The notes under the pieces were generated by a model. It saw nothing but the letters and a program-made list of their open reading frames with translations. It did no database searches and was not told where the DNA came from. This document shows positions 18,490-26,817 of a stretch of 64,000 bases of DNA, in pieces (the stretch's first letter is position 1; every line of letters starts with the position of its first letter). The DNA comes from Methylobacterium sp. WSM2598. GTDB taxonomy: Bacteria; Pseudomonadota; Alphaproteobacteria; Rhizobiales; Beijerinckiaceae. Position numbers and translations under genes: made by a program. Location: NCBI RefSeq assembly GCF_000379105.1, contig NZ_KB900609.1, positions 6,574,105 through 6,638,104 on the forward strand. Reading direction: 5' to 3'.

Positions 18490-21138
18490 GTGATCGAACG
18501 GCTCGTCGCGCTCTCCGTCCGCCATCGCTGGCTGGTGCTGCTCGCCTGCCTCGCCCTGACGGCGGCGAGCGCGCTGACGGCGGCGCACCGCTTCCGCATC
18601 AACACCGACGTCGAGCGCCTGATCGCGCCCGACGTGGGCTGGCGTCAGGACGAGATCCAGTTCGAGAAGGCCTTCCCCCAGCGCAGCAACCTGCTGGTGG
18701 CGGTGATCGACGCGCGCACCCCCGAGCAGGCGGACGAGGCGGCGACGCGCCTCGCCGAGGCCCTGTCGCAGCACAGGAGCCGCCTGCCGGTGGTCTACCG
18801 GCCCGACGGCGGTCCCTTCTTCGACAAGAACGGCTTCCTGCTGATGCCGCAGAAGGAGCTGGAGCAGACCACCGAGCGGCTGGTGCAGCAGCAGGGGCTG
18901 CTCGGGCCGCTCGCGGCGGACCCGTCGCTGCGCGGCATCCTGCAGGCGATGGGCCTGGGCGCGCAGGGCGTGAAGGGCGGCCAGGCCAAGATCGAGGACC
19001 TGACGAGCCCGCTCGGCCAGCTGCGCGACACGTTCGAGAAGGCGCTGAGGGGCGAGCCGGCCCGCCTGTCCTGGCAGCTCCTGCTCTCGGGCGGCAAGGC
19101 CGAGACGGGGGACCTGCGCCGCTTCGTCATCACCCAGCCGCGCCTGGACTTCGACGAATTGCAGCCGGGCGCCGACGCCAGCGCGCTGATCCGCAAGACC
19201 GCCCGCGACCTCCACCTCACGCCGCAGGACGGCGTGACGGTGCGCCTGACCGGCCAGGTCGCGGTGGCGGACGACGAGTTCGCCACCCTCTCGGACGACG
19301 CCCTCCTCAACAACTCGGTGACGGTGGGCGCCATCGTCCTGTTCCTGTGGCTGGCGCTGCGCTCGCCGAGCCTCGTGGTCGCGGTGATCATCACGACCTT
19401 CGCGGGCCTCATCGTCACGGCGGCGCTCGGCCTGCTGATGGTCGGCGAACTCAACCCGATCTCGGTCGCCTTCGCGGCCCTGTTCGTCGGGCTCGGCATC
19501 GATTTCGGCATCCAGTTCGCGGTGCGCTACCGGGCCGACCGCTTCGTGCAGCCCGACCTGGCCAAGGCGATCCGCTCGGCCGCCCACGGGGTCGGCTGGT
19601 CCCTGACGCTCGCCGCGGTGTCGCTGCTGGCGGGCTTCTTCTCCTTCCTGCCGACGGAGTTCCGCGGCGTGTCCGAACTCGGCCTCATCGCCGGCGTCGG
19701 CATGATCGTGGCCTACCTGTTCGCGCTGACGCTGCTGCCCGCCCTGATCGCGGTGTTCAAGCCGCGGGGCGAGAAGGAGGAGGTCGGCACCGCCTCGCTG
19801 GCCAAGGTCGATCACTGGATCATCGAAAACCGCAAGCTCGTGCTGGTGCTGACCGGGCTCGTGACCGTGGCGGGCCTGCCGCTCCTCTACTACCTGCCGT
19901 TCGACTCGAACCCGATGCACCTGCGCAGCCCGAAGGTGGAATCGGTCGCGACCTATCTCGACCTCGCCAAGGACCCGGCCACGAGCCCCAACACGATCGA
20001 CGTGCTGGTGCCGAACCGCGACGCGGTGCGGCCGATGGCCGAGCGCCTGCGGGCGCTGCCGATCGTCGCGAACGTGATCGACATCGACACCTTCGTGCCC
20101 CTGGACCAGGACCAGAAGCTCGCGACCATCGAGGACGCGGCGAGCGTGCTCGGCCCGGTGCTGAACCCGCCCCGCGTGGCGCCGCCGCCGAGCGACCGGG
20201 ACGTGGTCCAGGCGCTCAAATCCGCCTCGGGCGCCCTGCGCGGCATCGCCGGCAAGGGCGAGAGCGCGCCCGAGAAGGAGGTGCTCGCCTTCACGGACAC
20301 GCTCGACCGCCTCGCCGAGGCCTCCCCGCAGGTGCGGGAGGCGGCCGCGGCCGCGACCGTGCCGGACCTCAAGGGCCTTCTCGCGCGCCTGCGCGGCCTG
20401 CTCTCGCCGGAGAAGATCACCCTGGAGAGCCTGCCCGAGCAGATCCGCTCGGAATGGATCGCCAAGGACGGGCGCGCCCGGCTGGAGGTGCAGCCCAAGG
20501 GCAACTCGAACGACAATACGGTGCTGCGCCGCTTCTCCAAGGAGGTGCTGAGCGTGGCGCCGCACGCGACCGGCGCGCCGATCGCCACGACGCGGTCGAG
20601 CAGCACGATCCTGGGCGCCTTCATCGAGGCGGGCGCCCTCGCCCTGCTGTCGATCTTCGTGATCCTGTCGGTCGCGCTGCGCCGCCCGTGGGACGTGGCG
20701 ATGGCGCTCGGCCCGCTGGTGCTCGCGACCCTGTGGACGCTGGAGGCGCTCTACCTGATCGGGATGCCGCTCAATTTCGCCAACATTATCGCGATGCCGC
20801 TGATGCTGGCCGTGGGCGTGGCCTTCCACATCTACTACGTGATCGCGTGGCGGGCGGGCGTGGCCGACATGCTGGCCTCGAGCCTGACCCGGGCGATCTT
20901 CTTCTCGGCGCTGACGACCGGGACGGCGTTCGGCTCGCTGGTCCTGTCGAGCCATCCGGGCACCGCGAGCATGGGCAAGCTGCTCGCGCTCTCGCTGTTC
21001 TTCACGCTGGTGGCGGCCTTCTTCATCGTGCCGGCCTTCCTCGGCCCGCCGCCGAAGGCGAAGGGGAAGGACGCGCCCGCCCGGGCCCCGGAGCCGGTGC
21101 GGGAGCCCGAGGGCGTGGTGGCGCGCCGGGCGGTGTGA
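18490..21138 (+). CDS. hpnN: Hopanoid transporter HpnN (RND/MMPL family)
   Basis: 882 residues. Layout of a single-chain RND/MMPL exporter: an N-terminal TM helix (VLLACLALTAASALTAA), a large periplasmic loop, a block of helices from about residue 270 (AIVLFLWLAL onward, with the GLGIDFGIQF motif), a second periplasmic loop and a second helix block ending in FFIVPAFLGPP. In Rhodopseudomonas HpnN moves hopanoids to the outer membrane. GTG at 18490 gives the family N-terminus MIERLVALSVRHRW, with a purine-rich AAGGTTAGG upstream; an earlier in-frame GTG at 18400 adds 30 unconvincing residues. It ends at a palindromic repeat shared with 28.13 kb. Confidence 0.95.
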   Translation: MIERLVALSVRHRWLVLLACLALTAASALTAAHRFRINTDVERLIAPDVGWRQDEIQFEKAFPQRSNLLVAVIDARTPEQADEAATRLAEALSQHRSRLPVVYRPDGGPFFDKNGFLLMPQKELEQTTERLVQQQGLLGPLAADPSLRGILQAMGLGAQGVKGGQAKIEDLTSPLGQLRDTFEKALRGEPARLSWQLLLSGGKAETGDLRRFVITQPRLDFDELQPGADASALIRKTARDLHLTPQDGVTVRLTGQVAVADDEFATLSDDALLNNSVTVGAIVLFLWLALRSPSLVVAVIITTFAGLIVTAALGLLMVGELNPISVAFAALFVGLGIDFGIQFAVRYRADRFVQPDLAKAIRSAAHGVGWSLTLAAVSLLAGFFSFLPTEFRGVSELGLIAGVGMIVAYLFALTLLPALIAVFKPRGEKEEVGTASLAKVDHWIIENRKLVLVLTGLVTVAGLPLLYYLPFDSNPMHLRSPKVESVATYLDLAKDPATSPNTIDVLVPNRDAVRPMAERLRALPIVANVIDIDTFVPLDQDQKLATIEDAASVLGPVLNPPRVAPPPSDRDVVQALKSASGALRGIAGKGESAPEKEVLAFTDTLDRLAEASPQVREAAAAATVPDLKGLLARLRGLLSPEKITLESLPEQIRSEWIAKDGRARLEVQPKGNSNDNTVLRRFSKEVLSVAPHATGAPIATTRSSSTILGAFIEAGALALLSIFVILSVALRRPWDVAMALGPLVLATLWTLEALYLIGMPLNFANIIAMPLMLAVGVAFHIYYVIAWRAGVADMLASSLTRAIFFSALTTGTAFGSLVLSSHPGTASMGKLLALSLFFTLVAAFFIVPAFLGPPPKAKGKDAPARAPEPVREPEGVVARRAV

Positions 21139-21140
21139 TG

Positions 21141-21169
21141 CGGGATCCGCTTTGATCAGGCGGATCCCG
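21141..21169. repeat. Palindromic repeat, copy 1 (also terminator-like)
   Basis: Perfect 10-bp arms CGGGATCCGC (21141-21150) and GCGGATCCCG (21160-21169) around a 9-nt loop, placed exactly between the convergent hpnN and hpnK. The first 18 bases, CGGGATCCGCTTTGATCA, recur identically at 28134-28151. It could terminate both genes and looks like a dispersed repeat. Confidence 0.75.
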
Positions 21170-21171
21170 GA

Positions 21172-22047
21172 TCAGGCGAGGAAATCCCCGAACCCGCCCA
21201 GGACTGCGCCCGATTCCCTGAGCGCCGCCCGGCTCTCCGGGGCCGTGAGGGCCGCGAGTTCCTCCGCGTAGGCATAGCCCGGCGCCTCGCCCGGGAAGCC
21301 GCCCCGCGTCGCCGGATGGGTGTAGAGCTCGGTCAGCCCCGCCGGCAGGTGCCGCAGCAGCGCCGCGACCCGGGGCGGACTCATCCGCCCCGACCAGGCG
21401 AGGCCGAGCACGCCGTCCGGCACCAGGAGCCCGGCCCGGCGGGCGCGCCGGCCGAGCAGGGCCGCCCAGGGCGCCGTGTCGAGGGCGAGGCCCGGGGCCG
21501 CGCCCGACTCCGCCCGGCGCAGCACGGCCCGGTCCTCGCGCGGCACGCGCAGGGCCCGCATGCCGTGCGGGCGCCCGATCCGCAGCACCAGGCCGGCGAT
21601 CACCGGGTGGACGTGGAAGTGCTTGTGCGCGTTGACGTGGTCGAGGGGCAGCCCGGTGGCCCGGTAGGCCTCGAACTGGGCCCGGATCTCGGCGGCGAGC
21701 TGGCGGCGGGCGCGGGGCTTGGCCGCGAGGTCGAGGCCGAGCCCGCCCATGTCCCGCCGCAGCAGGCCCTGCCCGTCGACGAGGTCGGGCAGCTCCGCCG
21801 CCGGCAGGCACGGCCAGGCCTCGACCATCACGAGGTGCAGGCCGACGCGCAGCGAGGGCAGCCGCCGCGCGCGGGCGACCGCGTCCGCGGCGGCGGGGGC
21901 CGCCACCATGAGGCTCGCGGCCGAGAGGATGCCTTCGCGGTGCGCCCGCTCGACTGCCTCGTTCACCTCGGGCGACAGGCCGAAATCGTCGGAGGTGACG
22001 ACGAGGCGCCTGACCTGCCGGCGCCCGTCCCGGGACCGGGGGCTCAC
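21172..22047 (-). CDS. hpnK: Hopanoid glucosamine deacetylase HpnK (ChbG/HpnK family)
   Basis: 291 residues, YdjC/ChbG-type deacetylase. Metal-site residues are visible: TSDDFG with Asp20-Asp21, His71 in GLHLV, and the His-rich DHVNAHKHFHVHP (about 136-148). HpnK is thought to deacetylate N-acetylglucosaminyl-bacteriohopanetetrol made by HpnI, leaving the free amine carried into the cyclitol ether. GTG at 22047 overlaps the hpnJ stop (GTGA). It is last in the leftward hpnL-M-I-J-K operon. The free amine is also the likely acceptor chemistry for the amidinotransferase at the other end of the block. Confidence 0.92.
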   Translation of the reverse strand: MSPRSRDGRRQVRRLVVTSDDFGLSPEVNEAVERAHREGILSAASLMVAAPAAADAVARARRLPSLRVGLHLVMVEAWPCLPAAELPDLVDGQGLLRRDMGGLGLDLAAKPRARRQLAAEIRAQFEAYRATGLPLDHVNAHKHFHVHPVIAGLVLRIGRPHGMRALRVPREDRAVLRRAESGAAPGLALDTAPWAALLGRRARRAGLLVPDGVLGLAWSGRMSPPRVAALLRHLPAGLTELYTHPATRGGFPGEAPGYAYAEELAALTAPESRAALRESGAVLGGFGDFLA

Positions 22048-23483
22048 GCCGCCTTGGCGCTGCCGCCCGCCTGACGCTCCTTCAGGAAGTGCCAGAACTC
22101 GACGCCCTCGCGCAGGCGGCGCTTCATCATCTCGGGCGAGCGCACCATCTCGCCGACGATCGAGGCGATCTTCGGCGCCCGGAAGTAGAACTTCTTGTAG
22201 AACTCCTCCACCGAGTTGAAGATCTCGGTGTGCGACAGGTGGGGATAGTGCAGCGGCGCGATCTGCACCCCGTTCTCGTCGACGAGCTCGGCATTGGCCT
22301 CGTCGAGCCAGCCGTTCTCGACCGCCTGCTTGTACAGGAAGGTGCCCGGATACGGCGCCGCGAGGGAGACCTGGATGGTGTGCGGGTTGATCCGGGTGGC
22401 GAACTTGATCGTCTCCTGGATCGTCTCCTTGGACTCGCCCGGCAGCCCGAGGATGAAGGTGCCGTGGATGGCGATGCCGAGGTCGTGGCAATCCTTGGTG
22501 AACTTCTCCGCCACCTCGACCCGCATGCCCTTCTTGATGTTGTGCAGGATCTGCTGGTTGCCGGACTCGTAGCCGACCAGCAGCAGGCGCAGGCCGTTGT
22601 CCCGCAGCACCTTCAGGGTCTCGCGCGGCACGTTCGCCTTGGCGTTGCAGGACCAGGTCACGCCGAGCTTGCCGAGCTCGCGGGCGATCTCCTGGGCGCG
22701 CGGCAGGTTGTCCGTGAAGGTGTCGTCGTCGAAGAAGAACTCCTTCGTCTGCGGGAACGCCTTCAGGCAGTACTTGATCTCCTCGATCACGTGCCCGACC
22801 GAGCGCGTCCGGTAGGTGTGCCCGCCCACCGTCTGCGGCCAGAGGCAGAAGGTGCAGCGCGACTTGCAGCCCCGGCCGGAATAGAACGAGATGTAGGGGT
22901 GCTTCAGGTAGCCGATGAAGTAGTTCTCCATCACCAGGTCGCGCTTGTAGACGCTGGTGACGAAGGGCAGCTGATCCATGTCCATCATCACCGGCCGGTC
23001 CTCGTTGTGCACGATGACGCCGGAGGCGTTGCGGTAGGACAGGCCCTTGATCTGCGCGAGGTCGCGGCCGTCGGCGACCTCCTTGCAGGTGAAGTCGAAC
23101 TCGTTGCGGGCCACGAAGTCGATCGCCGGCGCCTTCTCCAGCGAGCCCTGCGCGTCCACCGCCACTTTGGCGCCGATCAGGCCGGCCTTCAGGTTCGGGT
23201 TCACGGCCTTCAGCGCCTCGACCGTCGCCACGTCCTGCTTGAAGGACGGGACCGAGGTGTGGAGCACGACGAGGTCGAAATCCTTCGCCTGGGCGGCCAC
23301 GTCGCCGAGCTTCAGGTTGTGCGGGGGCGCGTCGATCAGCTTGGAATTCTCGACGAGCGCCGCCGGCTGGGCGAGCCAGGTCGGGTACCAGAACGACTTG
23401 ATCTCGCGCTTGGCCTGGTAGCGGGAGCCGGCGCCGCCGTCGAAGCCGTCGAAGGTGGGGGCCTGGAGGAAGAGGGTGCGCAT
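22044..23483 (-). CDS. hpnJ: Hopanoid cyclitol-ether radical SAM enzyme HpnJ
   Basis: 479 residues. N-terminal cobalamin-binding-like region, then the radical SAM triad Cys206-x3-Cys210-x2-Cys213 (CKSRCTFC), followed by FFDDDTFTDNL and YESGNQQIL, conserved in this B12-binding radical SAM class. HpnJ contracts the glucosamine ring on bacteriohopanetetrol to the amino-cyclitol ether. ATG at 23483, upstream GAGAA. It overlaps hpnK by 4 bp and follows hpnI by 41 bp. Its presence predicts cyclitol-ether hopanoids in this organism. Confidence 0.95.
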   Translation of the reverse strand: MRTLFLQAPTFDGFDGGAGSRYQAKREIKSFWYPTWLAQPAALVENSKLIDAPPHNLKLGDVAAQAKDFDLVVLHTSVPSFKQDVATVEALKAVNPNLKAGLIGAKVAVDAQGSLEKAPAIDFVARNEFDFTCKEVADGRDLAQIKGLSYRNASGVIVHNEDRPVMMDMDQLPFVTSVYKRDLVMENYFIGYLKHPYISFYSGRGCKSRCTFCLWPQTVGGHTYRTRSVGHVIEEIKYCLKAFPQTKEFFFDDDTFTDNLPRAQEIARELGKLGVTWSCNAKANVPRETLKVLRDNGLRLLLVGYESGNQQILHNIKKGMRVEVAEKFTKDCHDLGIAIHGTFILGLPGESKETIQETIKFATRINPHTIQVSLAAPYPGTFLYKQAVENGWLDEANAELVDENGVQIAPLHYPHLSHTEIFNSVEEFYKKFYFRAPKIASIVGEMVRSPEMMKRRLREGVEFWHFLKERQAGGSAKAA

Positions 23484-23524
23484 CGGGGAATTCTCGCGAT
23501 GAGGTGAGGCCGCCGGGGCGGCCG

Positions 23525-24712
23525 TCAGGTCGTGGGGGCGCCGGTCTCCTGCGCGAGGCCCGGCTCGGGGATGAGCGTGCCGTCAGCCACAACGCGATAA
23601 TCGTGACCTTTCCAAGTCACGGCGCCGGAGGCGAAGCACCACACGAAGCCGGCGAACGAGACCAGGTCGCGGATCGGCAGCAGCCAGTAGGGATGCGGGT
23701 CGAGGCCGAAGGCCCGCTCCAGCCGCAGGCACAGGACGATGCGGCAGGTGAGCGCCAGGGCGGCGATGGCGAGGCCCTGCGGGCTGGTGTTGGGCATCAG
23801 CGCGCCGATCAGGGCGAGCGGGAAGGCGTGGGTGACGAGGCTGCCCGCGTAGCCGGCCGGGTCGACGTTGCGGATGGTCCGGTTCCAGCGCGTCTCGTGG
23901 CGCCACAGGTCCGAGAGCGAGGTGTCGACGCAGGTATGCCCGATGGTGAAGTTCGGGATGGCGACGATCCCGCCCCCGGCCCCGCGCAGGGCCGCGCCGA
24001 GCGCGTAATCGTCGGCGAGGTCGTCCTTCACCCGCTCGAAGCCGCCGATCGCCGCGAGCGCCTCGGCCCGGAACGCGATGGTGGAGCCGAAGCAGGGCTC
24101 GGCCAGGGAGAGGCCGGTGCCGACGAGCACGTTCGGCAGGAACTGCGTGTCGATGGCCAGCGTCGAGAGCTGCGCCCAGACGCTCCGCTGGGCCGGCACG
24201 CCGTGATACAGGCAGGTCACCGCCGCCACGCCCGGCCGGCCGAGCTCCGCGACGATGCGCTCCAGGTAGTCCGGGCGCACCACCATGTCGCTGTCGGCCA
24301 GCACCACGACCTCGTGCGCGATCAGCCCGGCCATGTTGATCAGGTTCGACACCTTGCGGTTCGAACCGTGCTGGCGGGCGTCGAGCGCGAGGTCGATGCG
24401 CAGGTCCGGGTGCTCGGCCTTGAGCCGGGCGACCATCGCCAGGGCCGGGTCGGCGGCGCTCTGCACGCCGAAGATGATCTGGACCGGGCCGGCGTAATCC
24501 TGGCGGCAGAAGCTGGTCAGGTTCTCGTAGAGGTTCGGCTCGTCCCCGCAGAGCGGCTTCATCAGCGTGACCGAGGGCCGGGCCGCGCCGGCCGGGAGCG
24601 TCGGCGTCGGGCGCCCCGCCGCGCGGCCGGCGAGCCACGCCGCCGCGAGGGCGTAGGCGCAGCCCGCCGCCGCCAGGGTGAGGAGCAGGGTGGAGATCCA
24701 GGTGGAGTCCAT
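23525..24712 (-). CDS. hpnI: Hopanoid glycosyltransferase HpnI
   Basis: 395 residues, GT21 ceramide-glucosyltransferase-like. An N-terminal TM helix (TLLLTLAAAGCAYALAAAWL) anchors it. Motifs are the D-x-D in ADSDM (Asp140, Asp142), the DDLADDYALG region (231-240) and the R-W of HETRW (275-276), matching the D, D, D, (Q/R)xxRW set. C-terminal hydrophobic segments follow. HpnI transfers an N-acetylglucosamine unit to bacteriohopanetetrol. ATG at 24712; 63 bp separate it from hpnM upstream. Confidence 0.95.
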   Translation of the reverse strand: MDSTWISTLLLTLAAAGCAYALAAAWLAGRAAGRPTPTLPAGAARPSVTLMKPLCGDEPNLYENLTSFCRQDYAGPVQIIFGVQSAADPALAMVARLKAEHPDLRIDLALDARQHGSNRKVSNLINMAGLIAHEVVVLADSDMVVRPDYLERIVAELGRPGVAAVTCLYHGVPAQRSVWAQLSTLAIDTQFLPNVLVGTGLSLAEPCFGSTIAFRAEALAAIGGFERVKDDLADDYALGAALRGAGGGIVAIPNFTIGHTCVDTSLSDLWRHETRWNRTIRNVDPAGYAGSLVTHAFPLALIGALMPNTSPQGLAIAALALTCRIVLCLRLERAFGLDPHPYWLLPIRDLVSFAGFVWCFASGAVTWKGHDYRVVADGTLIPEPGLAQETGAPTT

Positions 24713-24775
24713 GAGGGGTTCCGAGGACGCTGGCGGCCGCCACGGGGCGGCGGGTCGGGGGCGGCCCCCGCGAGG

Positions 24776-25450
24776 TCAGGGCTTCTGGGCGGGAGGCGCG
24801 GCGGCGAGCATCGTGGCGGTGGTCTGGCGCAGGAAGTCGAGCAGCGCGTCCGGACCGCCGCTCTTCAGCGGCTCGGCGAAGGTGGTCCGCAGGGTGCCCG
24901 CCTCGCTGATCGTGCCCTGCAGGTAGACGTCGGTGATCTTGCCGTCGTTGGTCGTGATGTAGTCGACCGGGGAGGAATCGCCGCTCGCGTCGGTGGCGGT
25001 GCTGCGCACGATGCGCCCGCTGCCGCGCGCCTCGCTCGCGGGCTGCACGTCGAAGCGGCCGCCGGCCGCCGCCGACAGGCGGGTCGCGTAGGTGGCGGTG
25101 AGGTAGGGCCCGAAGGCCTCGATCAGCGCGGCCTGCTTGTCGGCCGGCACGTCCTTCCAGCGGCTGCCGATCGCGAGGCGCAGCATGGCGGGCAGGTCGA
25201 AGGACTCGGCCACCGGCCCGGTCAGCACCGCGACGCGCCCGCGCACGTCCGGCTGCTTGAGCGCCTCGGTGAAGGCCGCGATCATCCGCTGCACCGTCGC
25301 GACCGCCGGATCGTCGGCCGCCCGGGCCGGCCCGGGCGCGACGAGCGCCCCCACCCCGACCCAGCACTCCAGGGCTGCCCCGGCCGCGAGGCCGGCACCG
25401 GCCGACAGGCCGGCCCGCAGGAACTCCCGTCGATTCCGCACGAGCGTCAC
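24776..25450 (-). CDS. hpnM: Hopanoid-associated MlaC-like protein HpnM
   Basis: 224 residues, MlaC/Ttg2D-type (toluene-tolerance) periplasmic lipid-binding fold (AIGSRWKDVPADKQAALIEAF is typical in part). The N-terminus has a Tat-like signal, NRREFLRAGLSAGAGLAAGA, so it is probably exported folded. GTG at 25450 overlaps the hpnL stop by 3 bases; a second GTG at 25441 with GGGGAG about ten bases upstream is also possible. It likely shuttles hopanoid or phospholipid between membranes with HpnN and HpnL; precise role inferred. Confidence 0.88.
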   Translation of the reverse strand: MTLVRNRREFLRAGLSAGAGLAAGAALECWVGVGALVAPGPARAADDPAVATVQRMIAAFTEALKQPDVRGRVAVLTGPVAESFDLPAMLRLAIGSRWKDVPADKQAALIEAFGPYLTATYATRLSAAAGGRFDVQPASEARGSGRIVRSTATDASGDSSPVDYITTNDGKITDVYLQGTISEAGTLRTTFAEPLKSGGPDALLDFLRQTTATMLAAAPPAQKP

Positions 25451-26523
25451 TCTCCCCTTTTGGCGTCGGCCGCCGCCGGCGCGTAGCCGTAGGCGGGATC
25501 GAGGGGCGGCGCGATCGGCGCCGACCCGAACAGCGAGCGCAGGGACGACCCGAGCCCGGTCGTCTCGCCGCGGGCGCGGCTCTCCAGGGCATGCCAGAGG
25601 CCGAGACTCGGCACGCCGACCGCCAGATCCGCGACCCGCTTGACCAGGGACAGGGCGAGGGCCGACTCGGCCGGGATGCCGAACACCGCGCAGAGGGCGA
25701 TCAGGCCGCCCTCCTGGGCACCGAGGGCGCCGGGCACCGCGAAGGCGGCGCCGCGCACGGCCTGGGCGAGGCTCTCGATCACCAGCGCCTCCAGGAACGG
25801 GGCGCCGTAGCCCATGAAGTGCAGCACCACCCAGACTTCGAGCGCGCCGATCACCCAGCCGACGAGGTGCAGGCCGCTCGCCGTGGCGATCCGGCGCGGC
25901 GCCCCGTAGAGCCCGCGCAGGCAGTCGTAGAGCACGTCGACGGCGCCGAGCGCCCGCCACTCGCGCCCGCTCGCGAAGCGGCGCAGGGCGGCCTGGAGCA
26001 GCCGGTGCCCGTGGCGCCGCTGCACGAGGTAGAAGGCGCCGAGGGCCGGCGCCGCGATCAGGAGCCCGACCGTGACGTAGTGCACGATCGGCCCCTCGCC
26101 GCCGAGCGCCACGAGCAGGCCGAGCCCGATCACCGTGAACAGGAACTGCGTCAGCGCCTGGAGCATCAGGTCGACGAACATGCTCGCGCCCGCCAGCCCC
26201 CCCGGCACCCGCTGCAGGGTCAGGAGCCGCGCCCCGATCAGGTCGCCGCCGACCTGCGCCACCGGCAGCAGCGTGTTAATGCCCTCGCGGACGAACCGGA
26301 TGGCGACGCAGACCCGCAGGGCGGGCCGGGACGCGGCGGGGAAGACCGCCCACCAACCGAGCCCCGCCCAGGCGACTGCGACCACGCGGGCGAGGACCAC
26401 CAGGGCGGCGCCCCACCCGGCCGTCCAGGCCGCCTCCATGACGGCCTCGGGCCCCGAGGACACGAACAGGCCGATGGCGGTGCACAGGCCTGCCGCCAGG
26501 GCCAGGGTGGTGAGACGCCTCAT
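25447..26523 (-). CDS. hpnL: Hopanoid-associated membrane protein HpnL
   Basis: 358 residues with about eight hydrophobic segments, of the UPF0104/lysylphosphatidylglycerol synthase TM (flippase-like) family. The motif FVREGINTLLPVAQVGGD and the AVPGALGAQEGG stretch are typical. Function in hopanoid metabolism is not established; a lipid-flipping role is possible. AGAGGA two bases before the ATG at 26523 supports the start. First gene of the leftward operon; 294 bp divide it from the divergent amidinotransferase. Confidence 0.92.
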   Translation of the reverse strand: MRRLTTLALAAGLCTAIGLFVSSGPEAVMEAAWTAGWGAALVVLARVVAVAWAGLGWWAVFPAASRPALRVCVAIRFVREGINTLLPVAQVGGDLIGARLLTLQRVPGGLAGASMFVDLMLQALTQFLFTVIGLGLLVALGGEGPIVHYVTVGLLIAAPALGAFYLVQRRHGHRLLQAALRRFASGREWRALGAVDVLYDCLRGLYGAPRRIATASGLHLVGWVIGALEVWVVLHFMGYGAPFLEALVIESLAQAVRGAAFAVPGALGAQEGGLIALCAVFGIPAESALALSLVKRVADLAVGVPSLGLWHALESRARGETTGLGSSLRSLFGSAPIAPPLDPAYGYAPAAADAKRGE

Positions 26524-26817
26524 GGTCCTCTTTCAGTTGCCGCGGCCGCTGGCCGGCCCCGGAATGCGCGCCATTCGTGCAACGGATGCGGCGCAAATCA
26601 TCAGCGTGTCCCGGGTGACGTTGCAGCTCCGCCACCGCCTGTCTATCACCGGCCGGACACAGTGCCGGGTAAACGCGCCGCGCCAGCCTCCAGGGCGCAT
26701 GACCGGAAATGCCCGCAAGATTATGGCGCAGGGCGCTTTTCCGGTCGGGGCGCGGTTCGCGCCGGATGCGGAAGCGCCCCAATGAGGCCGATTTGCAACG
26801 GCCGAGAAGGAGACGAC
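26524..26817. promoter_or_regulatory. Divergent promoter region, hpnL / amidinotransferase
   Basis: 294 bp shared by the two divergent transcription units. It holds a perfect 9-bp inverted repeat, GACCGGAAA (26701-26709) and TTTCCGGTC (26738-26746), 72 bp before the amidinotransferase start, with an AT-richer GATTATGG between the arms. No exact EcfG motif was seen. Regulatory role inferred from position. Confidence 0.45.
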
